Part shown: positions 9,186 through 17,107 of the stretch, in pieces
Layout of the letters: the number at the start of each line of letters is the position of its first letter
Numbering within the stretch: the stretch's first letter is position 1
Assembly: GCA_017630155.1 (NCBI GenBank)
Contig: JAGBVU010000014.1
Location: 22,217 to 86,216 of the forward strand
DNA: 64,000 nt
Reading direction: 5' to 3'
Source: Bacteroidales bacterium
Lineage (GTDB): Bacteria > Bacteroidota > Bacteroidia > Bacteroidales > UBA932
Made by a program: the position numbers and the translations under genes
Notes under the pieces: model-generated
Database searches by the model: none
Told to the model about the DNA's origin: nothing
The model's input: the letters and a program-made list of their open reading frames with translations, nothing else

Positions 9186-10140
9186 AGTCACAAGATTTTT
9201 CTATTATACAGTAGTCACCACTTTGTTTATATGCTTCTGCTCTGCATCCTCCATTGCAAGTATCTTTATAGGAGCATTTTTGACAATATGGCATATATAC
9301 TCTCGGAGTTCTAAATGCATTCATTACTTTCGATGAATTCCATATATCATATAAAGAAGAATCTAAAATGCTACCACATGAAACTTTTTGATCTCCCAAG
9401 AAGTTTACACACGGATAAACATTGTAATCATAGCCAACAACACATGACAAAACCCCAGCAGAACACACCCTTTTCTCAAAAGGAACAGAATTCTCACCAA
9501 GCAGTGCTAACTTACCCAATTTATCTTTAAATTCCTTCAGGAGTATTTTATAAGTTTCTTCAGAGATAAACAGATTATTATTATCTAATGCATTCCCCAT
9601 TGGATAAACTCTAGTAAGTTTTGCTCGTATACAATTTTTTAGGCAAAAATCAATAAACATATTAATTTCGCTAATATTCATAGGAGTCAATATATAACCA
9701 AGAACAACAGGGATTTGATATTTTTTGCAAGATTGTATCGCCTGCATTGTTTTGTCAAAAACGTGGTCTGCATTTTTATGCTTTGTTTCTGTAATATTAG
9801 TGAATCCGGATAATGTAATGTAAACAGACTTTATTCCATTACAACTTAATAACTCTGCTAGATTGTCATCAATATTTGAACCATTTGTTGTTAATGCCCA
9901 AGCGATATTAATTTTACCTATATATGAAACAATTTCGTTGAATCTGCAATGCATTGTAGGTTCCCCTCCAGAAATAGAAATAGAAAAAATACCATGTTTA
10001 ACACATTCATTAAGCAAACGAATAATTGTGTCAAAATCCATATCGTTATAAACATCAAGGTGCCCATTACGGCAAAATGAGCAGTTGTAGTTACATCTAC
10101 CAGTTATGTCAATTTCTAAATTCGTCGGAAAGTGCAACAT
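9172..10140 (-). CDS. Radical SAM/SPASM enzyme 1
   Basis: A 322-residue radical SAM protein with CNYNCSFC at residues 16-23, SGGEPTMH, and a C-terminal SPASM-type cysteine cluster (CSAGVLSC, YPCVNF, YCQKCSYKDTCNGGCRA, then C-x5-C). It is the first enzyme gene after the 27-codon peptide gene, from which it is separated by about 145 bases containing a 12-bp perfect hairpin. The three radical SAM proteins of the cluster share architecture but are clearly diverged, so they may catalyse successive steps or act on different residues. Confidence 0.88.
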   Translation of the reverse strand: MLHFPTNLEIDITGRCNYNCSFCRNGHLDVYNDMDFDTIIRLLNECVKHGIFSISISGGEPTMHCRFNEIVSYIGKINIAWALTTNGSNIDDNLAELLSCNGIKSVYITLSGFTNITETKHKNADHVFDKTMQAIQSCKKYQIPVVLGYILTPMNISEINMFIDFCLKNCIRAKLTRVYPMGNALDNNNLFISEETYKILLKEFKDKLGKLALLGENSVPFEKRVCSAGVLSCVVGYDYNVYPCVNFLGDQKVSCGSILDSSLYDIWNSSKVMNAFRTPRVYMPYCQKCSYKDTCNGGCRAEAYKQSGDYCIIEKSCDYVCF

Positions 10141-10172
10141 AATATACTTTTCTATATTTTACATCCGTCAGA

Positions 10173-10214
10173 AGAAGTTATATCATCTTCAAATCTGAAA
10201 ACGATATAACTTCT
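10173..10214 (-). promoter_or_regulatory. Perfect 12-bp hairpin between peptide gene and first radical SAM gene
   Basis: The arms at 10173-10184 (AGAAGTTATATC on the + strand) and 10203-10214 (GATATAACTTCT) are exact reverse complements around an 18-nt loop. On the - strand it lies about 70 bases after the peptide stop and about 30 before the radical SAM start. No T-run follows, so it is not a standard terminator. Such a hairpin could block 3' exonuclease and keep the peptide mRNA more abundant than the enzyme mRNA, a known arrangement in peptide operons. That function is inference. Confidence 0.55.
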
Positions 10215-10285
10215 CTTATTGCTTGGAACATTTCCTGTCCATTGTAGAAATACCAAAGAACGGAAAGATTCAATTGCTATTGTTA

Positions 10286-10369
10286 CTAATCATCATCAAA
10301 ACCATTTATAGTATTAATAGCACATGCTGCATAAGTGATAATTTGTACTCTAAGGACTAATTTTTTCAT
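10286..10369 (-). CDS. Candidate 27-residue precursor peptide
   Basis: A short reading frame on the - strand starts with ATG at 10369 and stops with TAG at 10286-10288. A strong ribosome binding site (GGAGGTG, 10374-10380) lies 4 bases before the ATG and is the best one in the cluster. The peptide begins MKKLVLRVQII, has one cysteine at position 16 in TYAACAIN, and ends INGFDDD. It lies between the SPASM-bearing protein and three radical SAM enzymes with a PqqD-like carrier, where a RiPP precursor is expected. No double-glycine motif or known precursor family is recognised. Whether it is a modified product or only a short leader is unknown. Confidence 0.55.
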   Translation of the reverse strand: MKKLVLRVQIITYAACAINTINGFDDD

Positions 10370-10392
10370 AATAACACCTCCTTCTCTTATCG

Positions 10393-11274
10393 CTAATTAA
10401 ATTTGCAAAATTTATTTACTTCCTTCGTTTGTTCAAGAGGACACCCTCCCATGCAACAGTCATACGCTTGTTTATTGCAACGGGGAATTTCACATATTTC
10501 TACTTGATTACCTATTATTGTAAACAACGTGTCTAAATCGCCATCTTCAATGTGCAAGTAACGCTGGGAAAAGTCATTATTGCAATACTTAATATCCCCT
10601 CGCACATCCACACACATTAAAGATGTCAAAGAAGGGCAAATTCCTTTTATGTTATCATATTCAACGCCCGCACATGTGAATTCTTGAAATATCTTCAAAG
10701 GATATCTGTTTTTTAATTCACTCACAAATTTGGCAATTTCCCAATATTTAGTCTTACTTATCTCTGACTTATATGAAATATTGAATATATAATCATTGTC
10801 TTCTAATAATTCGATGAAATCTTCTATATCCTCAGTTTCTGAAATTTTGAACAAGTATACTATTTGATTTCTATCTGTTTTCAACAAGTCATAGGTGTAA
10901 TCCAATATCCCTATATAATTTAAATCCTCATCTATGCTTATCCTAATTTGCCCAACTAAGTCTTTAATTTCAATTAAAAAATCAAAATTCCTAATGTTGT
11001 AACAAGTAACAGATACTTGCAATTTCATTTGTCTAACCTGTTTAACAAAGCCACGTAATCTGTCGTTTCGCAGTATTTCTCCATCAATAACCAAGGATAT
11101 GCATATGTCATTTGAGCCGCGGCTACTAAGTTTTTGAAGGACCATTTTCTCAATATATAAATCCATCATAATACCGTTGCGCTGATATACAATCTCTAGT
11201 ATTGACAATTTACGATATAGTCTGTCTAACAAAATCCTATTAATTAGTAAATTGATATAAAATATTTTCCACAA
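10393..11274 (-). CDS. Pseudo-radical-SAM protein with a SPASM-like C-terminus
   Basis: A protein of up to 293 residues. The C-terminus carries SPASM-type cysteines (TCAGVEYD, GICPSL, KYCNND, CEIPRCNKQAYDCCMGGCP, FCKF), and the middle shows barrel-like strands (LQVSVTCYN, QIRISIDED, QIVYLFKIS). The CxxxCxxC motif that holds the catalytic cluster is absent. Such pseudo-radical-SAM proteins are known beside true radical SAM enzymes in Bacteroidales peptide clusters. The start is uncertain: TTG at 11274, or ATG at 11169 or 11166. An in-frame TAA lies just upstream, so the N-terminal part may have been lost. It ends 24 bases before the peptide ATG and probably shares its transcript. Confidence 0.6.
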   Translation of the reverse strand: MWKIFYINLLINRILLDRLYRKLSILEIVYQRNGIMMDLYIEKMVLQKLSSRGSNDICISLVIDGEILRNDRLRGFVKQVRQMKLQVSVTCYNIRNFDFLIEIKDLVGQIRISIDEDLNYIGILDYTYDLLKTDRNQIVYLFKISETEDIEDFIELLEDNDYIFNISYKSEISKTKYWEIAKFVSELKNRYPLKIFQEFTCAGVEYDNIKGICPSLTSLMCVDVRGDIKYCNNDFSQRYLHIEDGDLDTLFTIIGNQVEICEIPRCNKQAYDCCMGGCPLEQTKEVNKFCKFN

Positions 11275-11327
11275 AAGATATTATATATCGATTTAAATTA
11301 AACAATTACAGTTGTCTGACTGTCCTG

Positions 11328-11555
11328 TCAAAGAGCAAGCAGATCTTTAGCAAATATATAATAAATTGCCCAAATAATATCGATAGTTATAAAGTTTTTT
11401 TCATAAAGTAACACAATCAAACCAATTATCAGTAAATAAAATACACTTATTAAAGTTGTATTTTTAAACATGAAACTACTATGAGATTTAGAGTGTAATT
11501 TGTATGGAAAGTTCGCTAAGTTTAACTCTTTATAAAAATCGGCGGCAGGACGCAA
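11328..11555 (-). CDS. Small hydrophobic ORF, uncertain
   Basis: An open frame of 75 codons; a shorter start at 11471 gives 47 residues. The last 45 residues form one or two hydrophobic helices (TLISVFYLLIIGLIVLLY and DIIWAIYYIFAKDLLAL), consistent with a small membrane protein. No good ribosome binding site precedes either start, and no family is recognised. It lies at the promoter side of the radical SAM cluster, so it could be an export or immunity-like partner, or a chance ORF in A+T-rich DNA. Confidence 0.3.
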   Translation of the reverse strand: MRPAADFYKELNLANFPYKLHSKSHSSFMFKNTTLISVFYLLIIGLIVLLYEKNFITIDIIWAIYYIFAKDLLAL

Positions 11556-11784
11556 GCAAAATGTGTGTATGTGTTGTTATTTTGGACTTCGCACATAAGT
11601 ACGTCCTTGCTAGTGCATCGGCTTTGGCGATTGTGATGTTCTTACCTGTGTAGGTTTTGACAACCGTTGTGCCTGCAGAGTTCCAGAGCTTCCATGTGTA
11701 GGTGTACGCCGTGCCATCGGCATCCAACTCCTCGCCATTACGGTAGAGAATCGCCGTTGCATCAACATCGTTACCGTATATGGA
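11530..11784 (-). pseudogene. Remnant of an Ig-like phage or surface protein
   Basis: An open - strand frame encodes a fragment with YGNDVDATAILYRNGEEL and TAYTYTWKLWNSAGTTVV, followed by KTYTGKNITIAKADA. Repeated Thr/Tyr/Trp strands of this style are typical of Ig-like modules in Bacteroidales phage tail or surface proteins. It has no start codon before an upstream stop, its 5' side is cut off, and it ends in unrelated sequence. The local G+C is higher than in the flanking A+T-rich DNA. It is best read as a degraded piece of a mobile element. Family assignment is by eye. Confidence 0.4.
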
Positions 11785-11937
11785 ACATAAAGGGATAATA
11801 TAGATACGAAATAAGATACATCATATGGATTTAGTTAGTAAATAATAATTAACATTATATAGGATTAAGGTCTTATATTCTAGCATTTCGAGATCTTCTC
11901 AAGTAGTATCCATTTCTGCAAAGCAACCAATAGAAGG

Positions 11938-11966
11938 TAAACAAAAAGTGGGGTTCAAACCCCACT
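11938..11966 (-). terminator. Hairpin terminator in the gap after the PP2C gene
   Basis: A perfect 7-bp stem (AGTGGGG at 11947-11953, CCCCACT at 11960-11966, loop of 6) is followed on the - strand by TTTTTGTTT. A second, weaker hairpin (CCCAA...TTGGG, 11977-11995) lies beside it. Both are about 200 bases after the PP2C stop. Apart from these, the stretch 11785-12178 holds no gene that I can support. Confidence 0.5.
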
Positions 11967-12178
11967 CTAACGACACCCCAAGCATTGCTTTTGGGTTTTA
12001 TTGACCTATTTCTCTGAAATACATGCGCAAACGTATCTCTTAGAGCCTGCTTGTATATCAAAATTAATGACTCGGCCGATATTGAATTTGTGTGCTCCCG
12101 CAACAGCAGCACTAAAGTGTTGACCCTTTGAGTTTGAATTAATGATTCTAATAACAGAATACAGTTAAATGATGAAGG

Positions 12179-12928
12179 CTATTCTTTCAAGTCAAGAACA
12201 ATAACAGTTACATTGTCTTTACCGCCTGCTTCTAAGGTCGTATCAATAAGTTTATCTACTCTTTTGTCCACTGATGTTGACTCACTAATGATTTCTATAG
12301 TTCTTGAGGAGGGAATCATATCATATAGACCATCACTACAAAGCAAAATGGTAGTCTCTGGCTTTAATATAATGGTGTGAGTTTGGATATATTTTGTGCC
12401 CCATTGAAGTATATCTTTGCCAACGCTTCTAGTAATAATGTTGCGTTGAGGATGCTTCATTGCTTGAAGTTCTGTTAGTTCTCCGGATTCTTCTAATGGA
12501 CCGACTAAAGAATGGTCTGATGTAACCTTTGTAAAGATGCTGTTTTTTAGGACATATAATCTCGTATCTCCAATATGGCATACATCCATTTGTCCTGTTT
12601 CGAGGTTAATAAGTGCAGCTGTCAGTACACAACTCATTTGACTCAACCAAGGGTTATAATGTTGTGTACAGATAGAGTTATTGGCATAGATTACAGCTGC
12701 TTGCAGAATATCTAAGTTGTTGGTAGAACTATTGCATTGGCTAAAGTGTTCACAGATACATCGTGCTGCCAAATTACTTGCAATATCACCACCACCATTA
12801 CCTCCAACACCATCAATAACTACTGCAAGGAGGTGAGTGCCATCCCAGATCTCTTTCAGTATAAATGTGTCTTCATTTTTGGATCTAATATTCCCAATAT
12901 TTGTATCACCATAATAGATAGCTTTCAT
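12179..12928 (-). CDS. PP2C-type serine/threonine protein phosphatase
   Basis: A 249-residue metal-dependent phosphatase of the PPM/PP2C family. The conserved metal-site motifs are present: RSKNEDTF near residue 17, VIDGVGGNGGG near 38, HIGDTRLY, LLCSDGLYD and GGKDNVTVIVL. It is the minimal catalytic domain without a membrane segment or sensor, so it should act in the cytoplasm on phospho-Ser/Thr. The ribosome binding site AAGGAG lies 8 bases before the ATG. No protein kinase is in the window, so its partner must be elsewhere, perhaps left of position 1. It is the last accessory gene before pckA. Confidence 0.88.
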   Translation of the reverse strand: MKAIYYGDTNIGNIRSKNEDTFILKEIWDGTHLLAVVIDGVGGNGGGDIASNLAARCICEHFSQCNSSTNNLDILQAAVIYANNSICTQHYNPWLSQMSCVLTAALINLETGQMDVCHIGDTRLYVLKNSIFTKVTSDHSLVGPLEESGELTELQAMKHPQRNIITRSVGKDILQWGTKYIQTHTIILKPETTILLCSDGLYDMIPSSRTIEIISESTSVDKRVDKLIDTTLEAGGKDNVTVIVLDLKE

Positions 12929-12964
12929 AATGTCACTCCTTACTCTTTATTTGGCAAATGATAA

Positions 12965-12993
12965 AAAAATAAGGGGCCCATTCCCGGGGCCCC
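12965..12993 (-). terminator. Terminator of pckA
   Basis: The stem GGGGCCC/GGGCCCC (12973-12979 with 12987-12993, loop of 7) is followed on the - strand by TTATTTTTTTAT. It lies 29 bases after the pckA stop and also marks the edge between the A+T-rich island and core genome. Confidence 0.85.
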
Positions 12994-13021
12994 CAATTTT
13001 CTGTCTAGTCGTAAAACTATA

Positions 13022-14626
13022 TTATAGTTGAGGACCGGCTGCTACAAGAGCTTTACCAGCCTCATTGCCTTCGAATTTCTTGAAGTTCTTCACGAAGCGG
13101 CTTACAAGATCCTTAGCTTTCTCTTCCCACTCAGCTGGAGTAGCGTAAGTGTTGCGAGGGTCAAGGATATGGGTGTCAACCTCTGCAAGCTGTGTAGGAA
13201 CTGCCAAGTTGAACATAGGGATGGTGATGGTCTCTGCTTTATCCATAGAACCGTCAAGGATTCTGTCGATGATAGCACGGGTATCTTTGATAGAGATACG
13301 TTTGCCGGTACCGTTCCAGCCTGTGTTTACAAGGTATGCAGTAGCACCCACTTTCTCCATTCTCTTCACAAGCTCCTCACCGTATTTGGTAGGGTGTAGT
13401 GAAAGGAATGCAGCACCGAAGCAAGCTGAGAAGGTAGGGGTTGGCTCAGTAATACCACGCTCAGTACCAGCAAGTTTTGCGGTGAAACCACTCAAGAAGT
13501 AGTATTTGGTCTGCTCAGGGGTAAGTTTTGATACTGGAGGAAGAACACCAAATGCATCAGCTGTCAAGAAGATAACCTTGGTAGCGTGACCTGCTTTAGA
13601 TACAGGTTTAACGATGTTGTTGATGTGGTAGATAGGGTAAGATACGCGGGTGTTCTCAGTAACGCTCTTGTCACTGAAATCGATCTTGCCCTCTGCATCT
13701 ACTGTTACGTTCTCAAGAAGAGCGTCTTTTTTGATGGCACCGTAGATATCTGGCTCGTTCTCTTTAGAGAGGTTAATAACTTTTGCGTAGCAACCGCCTT
13801 CGAAGTTGAATACACCGTCATCGTCCCAACCGTGCTCGTCGTCACCGATTAGCTGACGTTTAGGGTCTGTAGATAGGGTAGTTTTACCTGTACCTGAAAG
13901 ACCGAAGAAGATAGCAGTGTCGCCGTCTTTGCCGGTGTTTGCAGAGCAGTGCATAGAAGCGATACCTTTAAGAGGAAGAAGATAGTTCATATAAGAGAAC
14001 ATACCTTTTTTCATCTCACCACCATACCAGGTGTTAAGGATAACCTGCATTTTCTCAGTAAGGTTGAATACTACAGCTGTCTCAGAGTTAAGGCCAAGCT
14101 CTTTGTAGTTCTCCACTTTGGCTTTAGAAGCGTTAAGTACTACGAAATCGGGCTCGCCATAGTTTGCAAGCTCTTCTTCAGTAGGGCGGATGAACATATT
14201 TTTAACGAAGTGAGCCTGCCAAGCAACCTCCATAATGAAGCGTACTTTAATTCTGGTGTTCTCGTTGGCACCACAGAAAGTATCCACTACATATAGTTTT
14301 TTGTTTGAAAGCTCGCTCTGAGCGATCTTCTTAAGTTCTGCCCAAGTCTCTTTGGTTACAGGCTTGTTGTCGTTCTTGTACTCCTCTGAAGTCCACCAGA
14401 TAGTGTCTTTAGAAGTTTCGTCCATCACGAAGAATTTGTCTTTAGGTGAACGGCCTGTATAAACACCTGTCATCACGTTGACTGCGCCAAGTTCTGTAAC
14501 TACGCCAGTTTCATAACCTGTAAGCTCAGGGTTAAGTTCGTCTTTGTAAAGGGTATCGTAGTCAGGGTTGTAAACTACCTCTGTAGCCCCTGTGATACCG
14601 TACTTGCTTAGATCAATTGTGTTCAT
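13022..14626 (-). CDS. pckA: Phosphoenolpyruvate carboxykinase (ATP)
   Basis: A 534-residue cytoplasmic enzyme interconverting oxaloacetate + ATP and PEP + CO2 + ADP. In anaerobic Bacteroidales it often works in the carboxylating direction toward succinate or propionate. Visible motifs are GRSPKDKF near the N-terminus, the kinase P-loop [11 protein letters not shown] near residue 240, and [20 protein letters not shown] with metal-binding aspartates. Length matches the family. The ATG at 14626 is preferred over an upstream in-frame start at 14719, because a Bacteroidota-type promoter (14655-14685) lies between them. It is divergent from recQ and has its own terminator. Confidence 0.97.
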   Translation of the reverse strand: MNTIDLSKYGITGATEVVYNPDYDTLYKDELNPELTGYETGVVTELGAVNVMTGVYTGRSPKDKFFVMDETSKDTIWWTSEEYKNDNKPVTKETWAELKKIAQSELSNKKLYVVDTFCGANENTRIKVRFIMEVAWQAHFVKNMFIRPTEEELANYGEPDFVVLNASKAKVENYKELGLNSETAVVFNLTEKMQVILNTWYGGEMKKGMFSYMNYLLPLKGIASMHCSANTGKDGDTAIFFGLSGTGKTTLSTDPKRQLIGDDEHGWDDDGVFNFEGGCYAKVINLSKENEPDIYGAIKKDALLENVTVDAEGKIDFSDKSVTENTRVSYPIYHINNIVKPVSKAGHATKVIFLTADAFGVLPPVSKLTPEQTKYYFLSGFTAKLAGTERGITEPTPTFSACFGAAFLSLHPTKYGEELVKRMEKVGATAYLVNTGWNGTGKRISIKDTRAIIDRILDGSMDKAETITIPMFNLAVPTQLAEVDTHILDPRNTYATPAEWEEKAKDLVSRFVKNFKKFEGNEAGKALVAAGPQL

Positions 14627-14654
14627 AATCAAATATTTATTATTTATCTTCTTT

Positions 14655-14685
14655 ATACTGTAATCAGTCAATATTGCACTGCAAA
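14655..14685 (-). promoter_or_regulatory. Putative pckA promoter
   Basis: On the - strand TTTG (14682-14685), 19 bases, then TACAGTAT (14655-14662) approaches the Bacteroidota consensus TTTG-N19-TAnnTTTG; the second half of the -7 box is weak. It fits a start codon at 14626. Confidence 0.45.
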
Positions 14686-14711
14686 AATTTTGCCATATTT
14701 CGCTCCCGAAA

Positions 14712-14744
14712 TTTGCCACGCAAATATATAATTTTTTAACTTTG
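14712..14744 (+). promoter_or_regulatory. Putative recQ promoter
   Basis: TTTG at 14712-14715 and TAACTTTG at 14737-14744 are 21 bases apart. The -7 box is an exact match to TAnnTTTG. Transcription would start near 14750, only about 17 bases before the TTG start codon, which supports that start. Confidence 0.55.
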
Positions 14745-14766
14745 TGGAGATAAAAAAGGGACGATT

Positions 14767-16482
14767 TTGGAGAAAATTTTAGAGAAATATTGGGGTTACA
14801 CTTCTTTCAGACCCAAGCAGCGGGAGATTATAGATAGTGCATTGGCAGGAAGGGACACTTTGGCCATTCTGCCTACCGGAGGGGGCAAGTCGCTGTGCTT
14901 CCAGATTCCTTCATTGGCCAGACCCGGAATAGCCATTGTGGTGACGCCCCTTATCTCTCTGATGAAGGATCAGGTGCAGAACTTGAAAGCCAGGGGGATA
15001 AAGGCGCTGGCAATATACTCCGGGATGACTTTTCACGAGATAGATGTGGCTCTGGACAATGCCATCTATGGTGATTATAAATTCCTTTATGTCTCTCCGG
15101 AGAGGCTCAGAACCGATATTTTCCTCGCCAGAGTGGCTAAAATGGAGGTCAATTTCATAGTGGTAGATGAGGCCCACTGCATATCCCAATGGGGCTACGA
15201 TTTCAGACCAGATTACCTTCTTATAAAAGAGCTTCGCAATGTGGTAGGGGGCAATATCCCATTCATTGCTCTCACTGCTACAGCAACAGAGAGGGTGGCA
15301 GAGGATATAATGGAGACTCTTCAGTTCAAAGAGAAGAATCTCCTCAGATCGAGCTTTGAACGCCCCAATCTGGCTTATATAGTGCGTGAGTGCGAGAACA
15401 AACTTGGCAATGTGGTGAAGGTTTGTGAGGATATCCCTGGAAGTGGAATAGTCTATGTGCGGGAGAGGAAAAAGGCGGAGGAGATAGCGGCTTTCCTCAA
15501 GACCCAGGGGGTGGATGCCGATTTTTACCACGCAGGGGTGGGTAAAGAGATGCGCTCTGAGAAGCAGGACAGGTGGAAAAAGGGGGATTTGAGGGTGATG
15601 GTGGCCACAAATGCATTCGGAATGGGTATAGATAAGCCTGATGTGAGGTTTGTATGCCATATTGATCTTCCGGAATCGCTCGAGTCCTATTTCCAGGAGG
15701 CAGGTAGAGCGGGTAGGGACGGGCTCTCATCCAAAGCTGTCCTTTTGTGGAACAATACCGATTTGGTGAGGCTTAAAAGGATTTTTCAGGTCTCATTCCC
15801 GCCACTTGAGTATATTGCCGATATCTATCAGAAGATGTTCATGTACCTCGGTATTGCTTACGGAGATGGGGAGGGGACTACCAGAAAGTTCAATCTTATA
15901 GATTTTGCAAAACATTTCAAGCTCCATTCGGCTACAGCCTACTATGCGATAAAATATATCGAATTGTCAGGGTACTGGAGTGTCACTGAGGAGATAGACA
16001 ATCCAAGTAGAATAATGTTCTCTGTGAGCAGGGATGACCTCTATAGAATCCAGTTGTCTGACCCAGGAATGGACTCTTTCCTGAAGGCTCTGATGAGGAT
16101 ATATCCGGCTCTCTTCTCCCATCTTGTATCGATAGATGAGGAGTATATAGCCAAGGTGATACGACAGAGTGATAAGGAGGTAAAAAGGATGCTTGTAGAG
16201 CTCTCGAGGATGAGGGTAATAGATTATATACCCCAATCTCGTTCTCCTCTTATCTTTGTTAATAATGAGAGACTTACCCCAGATAATCTAAAGATATCCA
16301 AGAAGTATTATGAGGAGCGTAAGGAGAACTTCGGGAAGAGACTCAGAGCAGTGATAGACTATGTGTCCCATCCTGTAGATAAAGAAAATCCTCCATGCCG
16401 GAGCAGGAGGCTTCTCAAATATTTCGGACAGGCGGAGTCTTCCGACTGTGGTGTCTGCGATATCTGTAAATCAAGCAGTTAG
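14767..16482 (+). CDS. recQ: ATP-dependent DNA helicase RecQ
   Basis: A 571-residue superfamily 2 3'-5' helicase for recombination and fork repair. Motif I is [12 protein letters not shown], motif [21 protein letters not shown], motif III LTATAT, and motif [12 protein letters not shown]. The RecQ zinc-binding/RQC region ends in C-x-x-C (CGVCDIC) at the very C-terminus. No HRDC domain follows, so it is a short RecQ. The start is TTG at 14767, preceded by a GGAG and a well-placed promoter; no upstream ATG is in frame. Its stop overlaps that of the convergent maf gene by 4 bases. Confidence 0.95.
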   Translation: MEKILEKYWGYTSFRPKQREIIDSALAGRDTLAILPTGGGKSLCFQIPSLARPGIAIVVTPLISLMKDQVQNLKARGIKALAIYSGMTFHEIDVALDNAIYGDYKFLYVSPERLRTDIFLARVAKMEVNFIVVDEAHCISQWGYDFRPDYLLIKELRNVVGGNIPFIALTATATERVAEDIMETLQFKEKNLLRSSFERPNLAYIVRECENKLGNVVKVCEDIPGSGIVYVRERKKAEEIAAFLKTQGVDADFYHAGVGKEMRSEKQDRWKKGDLRVMVATNAFGMGIDKPDVRFVCHIDLPESLESYFQEAGRAGRDGLSSKAVLLWNNTDLVRLKRIFQVSFPPLEYIADIYQKMFMYLGIAYGDGEGTTRKFNLIDFAKHFKLHSATAYYAIKYIELSGYWSVTEEIDNPSRIMFSVSRDDLYRIQLSDPGMDSFLKALMRIYPALFSHLVSIDEEYIAKVIRQSDKEVKRMLVELSRMRVIDYIPQSRSPLIFVNNERLTPDNLKISKKYYEERKENFGKRLRAVIDYVSHPVDKENPPCRSRRLLKYFGQAESSDCGVCDICKSSS

Positions 16483-17057
16483 TCAAGTTTTTTCAGTGCT
16501 TCATAGACCCTTTGTACAGGGAGGCCCACTACATTGAAGTATGAGCCTTGTATAGATGTGATCCCGACTGCACCAATCCACTCCTGGATAGCATAGCCAC
16601 CGGCCTTGTCAAATGGGTGGTAATTCTCTATATAGTAGTAAATTTCTTCTTCGCTTAACTCTTTGAATGTTACTTCAGTAGATGTGGTGAATGTGTGTAT
16701 GGCTTTAGATGTTCTGAGGGTTACTCCTGTTATCACTTCATGGGTGCATCCGGAGAGTGCTACAAGCATCTTGAAAGCATCATCTGCATCTTTTGGTTTC
16801 CCTAAAGGGTATTTGCCTGGACCGAAGACCATAGTATCTGCTGTGATGAGCACTTCGTCTTTCTCCAGTGGTCTTGTAAATGCGTGTGATTTCTTCAGGG
16901 ATATGACGCGTGGTATCTCTGCGTATGGGGTGTCTGTAGGGTAGGTTTCGTCGTTGTCTGAAGGGAGTTCTACTGTGAATTCGAGCCCCAGGAGAGATAG
17001 CAGCTCCTTCCGTCTGGGGGAGGCTGATCCGAGGATTATTTTACGATTTTTAAGCAT
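16479..17057 (-). CDS. maf: Maf-family nucleotide pyrophosphatase
   Basis: A 192-residue Maf protein. It starts with ILGSASPRRKELLSLLG, the family P-loop-like signature, then has ISLKKSHAF, LITADTMVFG and FDKAGGYAIQEW near the end. Maf proteins hydrolyse dTTP, UTP or modified nucleotides and can influence septation. An upstream in-frame start (17141) would run through the palindromic repeat at 17075-17096, so the ATG at 17057 is chosen. It is the last gene of a four-gene - strand group with kdsC, the DUF2520 protein and the DUF3467 protein. Confidence 0.93.
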   Translation of the reverse strand: MLKNRKIILGSASPRRKELLSLLGLEFTVELPSDNDETYPTDTPYAEIPRVISLKKSHAFTRPLEKDEVLITADTMVFGPGKYPLGKPKDADDAFKMLVALSGCTHEVITGVTLRTSKAIHTFTTSTEVTFKELSEEEIYYYIENYHPFDKAGGYAIQEWIGAVGITSIQGSYFNVVGLPVQRVYEALKKLD

Positions 17058-17074
17058 CTTTTTATGTGGTTTGG

Positions 17075-17096
17075 ATGCCCGAACGGAGTCGGGCAT
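17075..17096. repeat. Dispersed intergenic palindrome, copy 1
   Basis: ATGCCCGA (17075-17082) and TCGGGCAT (17089-17096) form a perfect 8-bp stem around ACGGAG, between maf and kdsC. The same unit occurs at 24957-24978 and 29045-29066, always between genes. Confidence 0.85.
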
Positions 17097-17107
17097 GATG
17101 GGTGGGA

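Noticed and set aside
10146..10285. Open - strand frame of about 45 codons between the peptide gene and radical SAM gene 1
   Set aside because: It has no ATG, GTG or ribosome binding site at its 5' side and is crossed by the 12-bp hairpin.
11947..11966. tRNA-like GGTTCAAACC segment
   Set aside because: It is only the loop of a symmetric hairpin with a T-run; no D-arm, anticodon arm or acceptor stem surrounds it.
11873..12112. 79-codon - strand ORF
   Set aside because: It runs through two hairpins and a terminator and shows no protein-like pattern or ribosome binding site.
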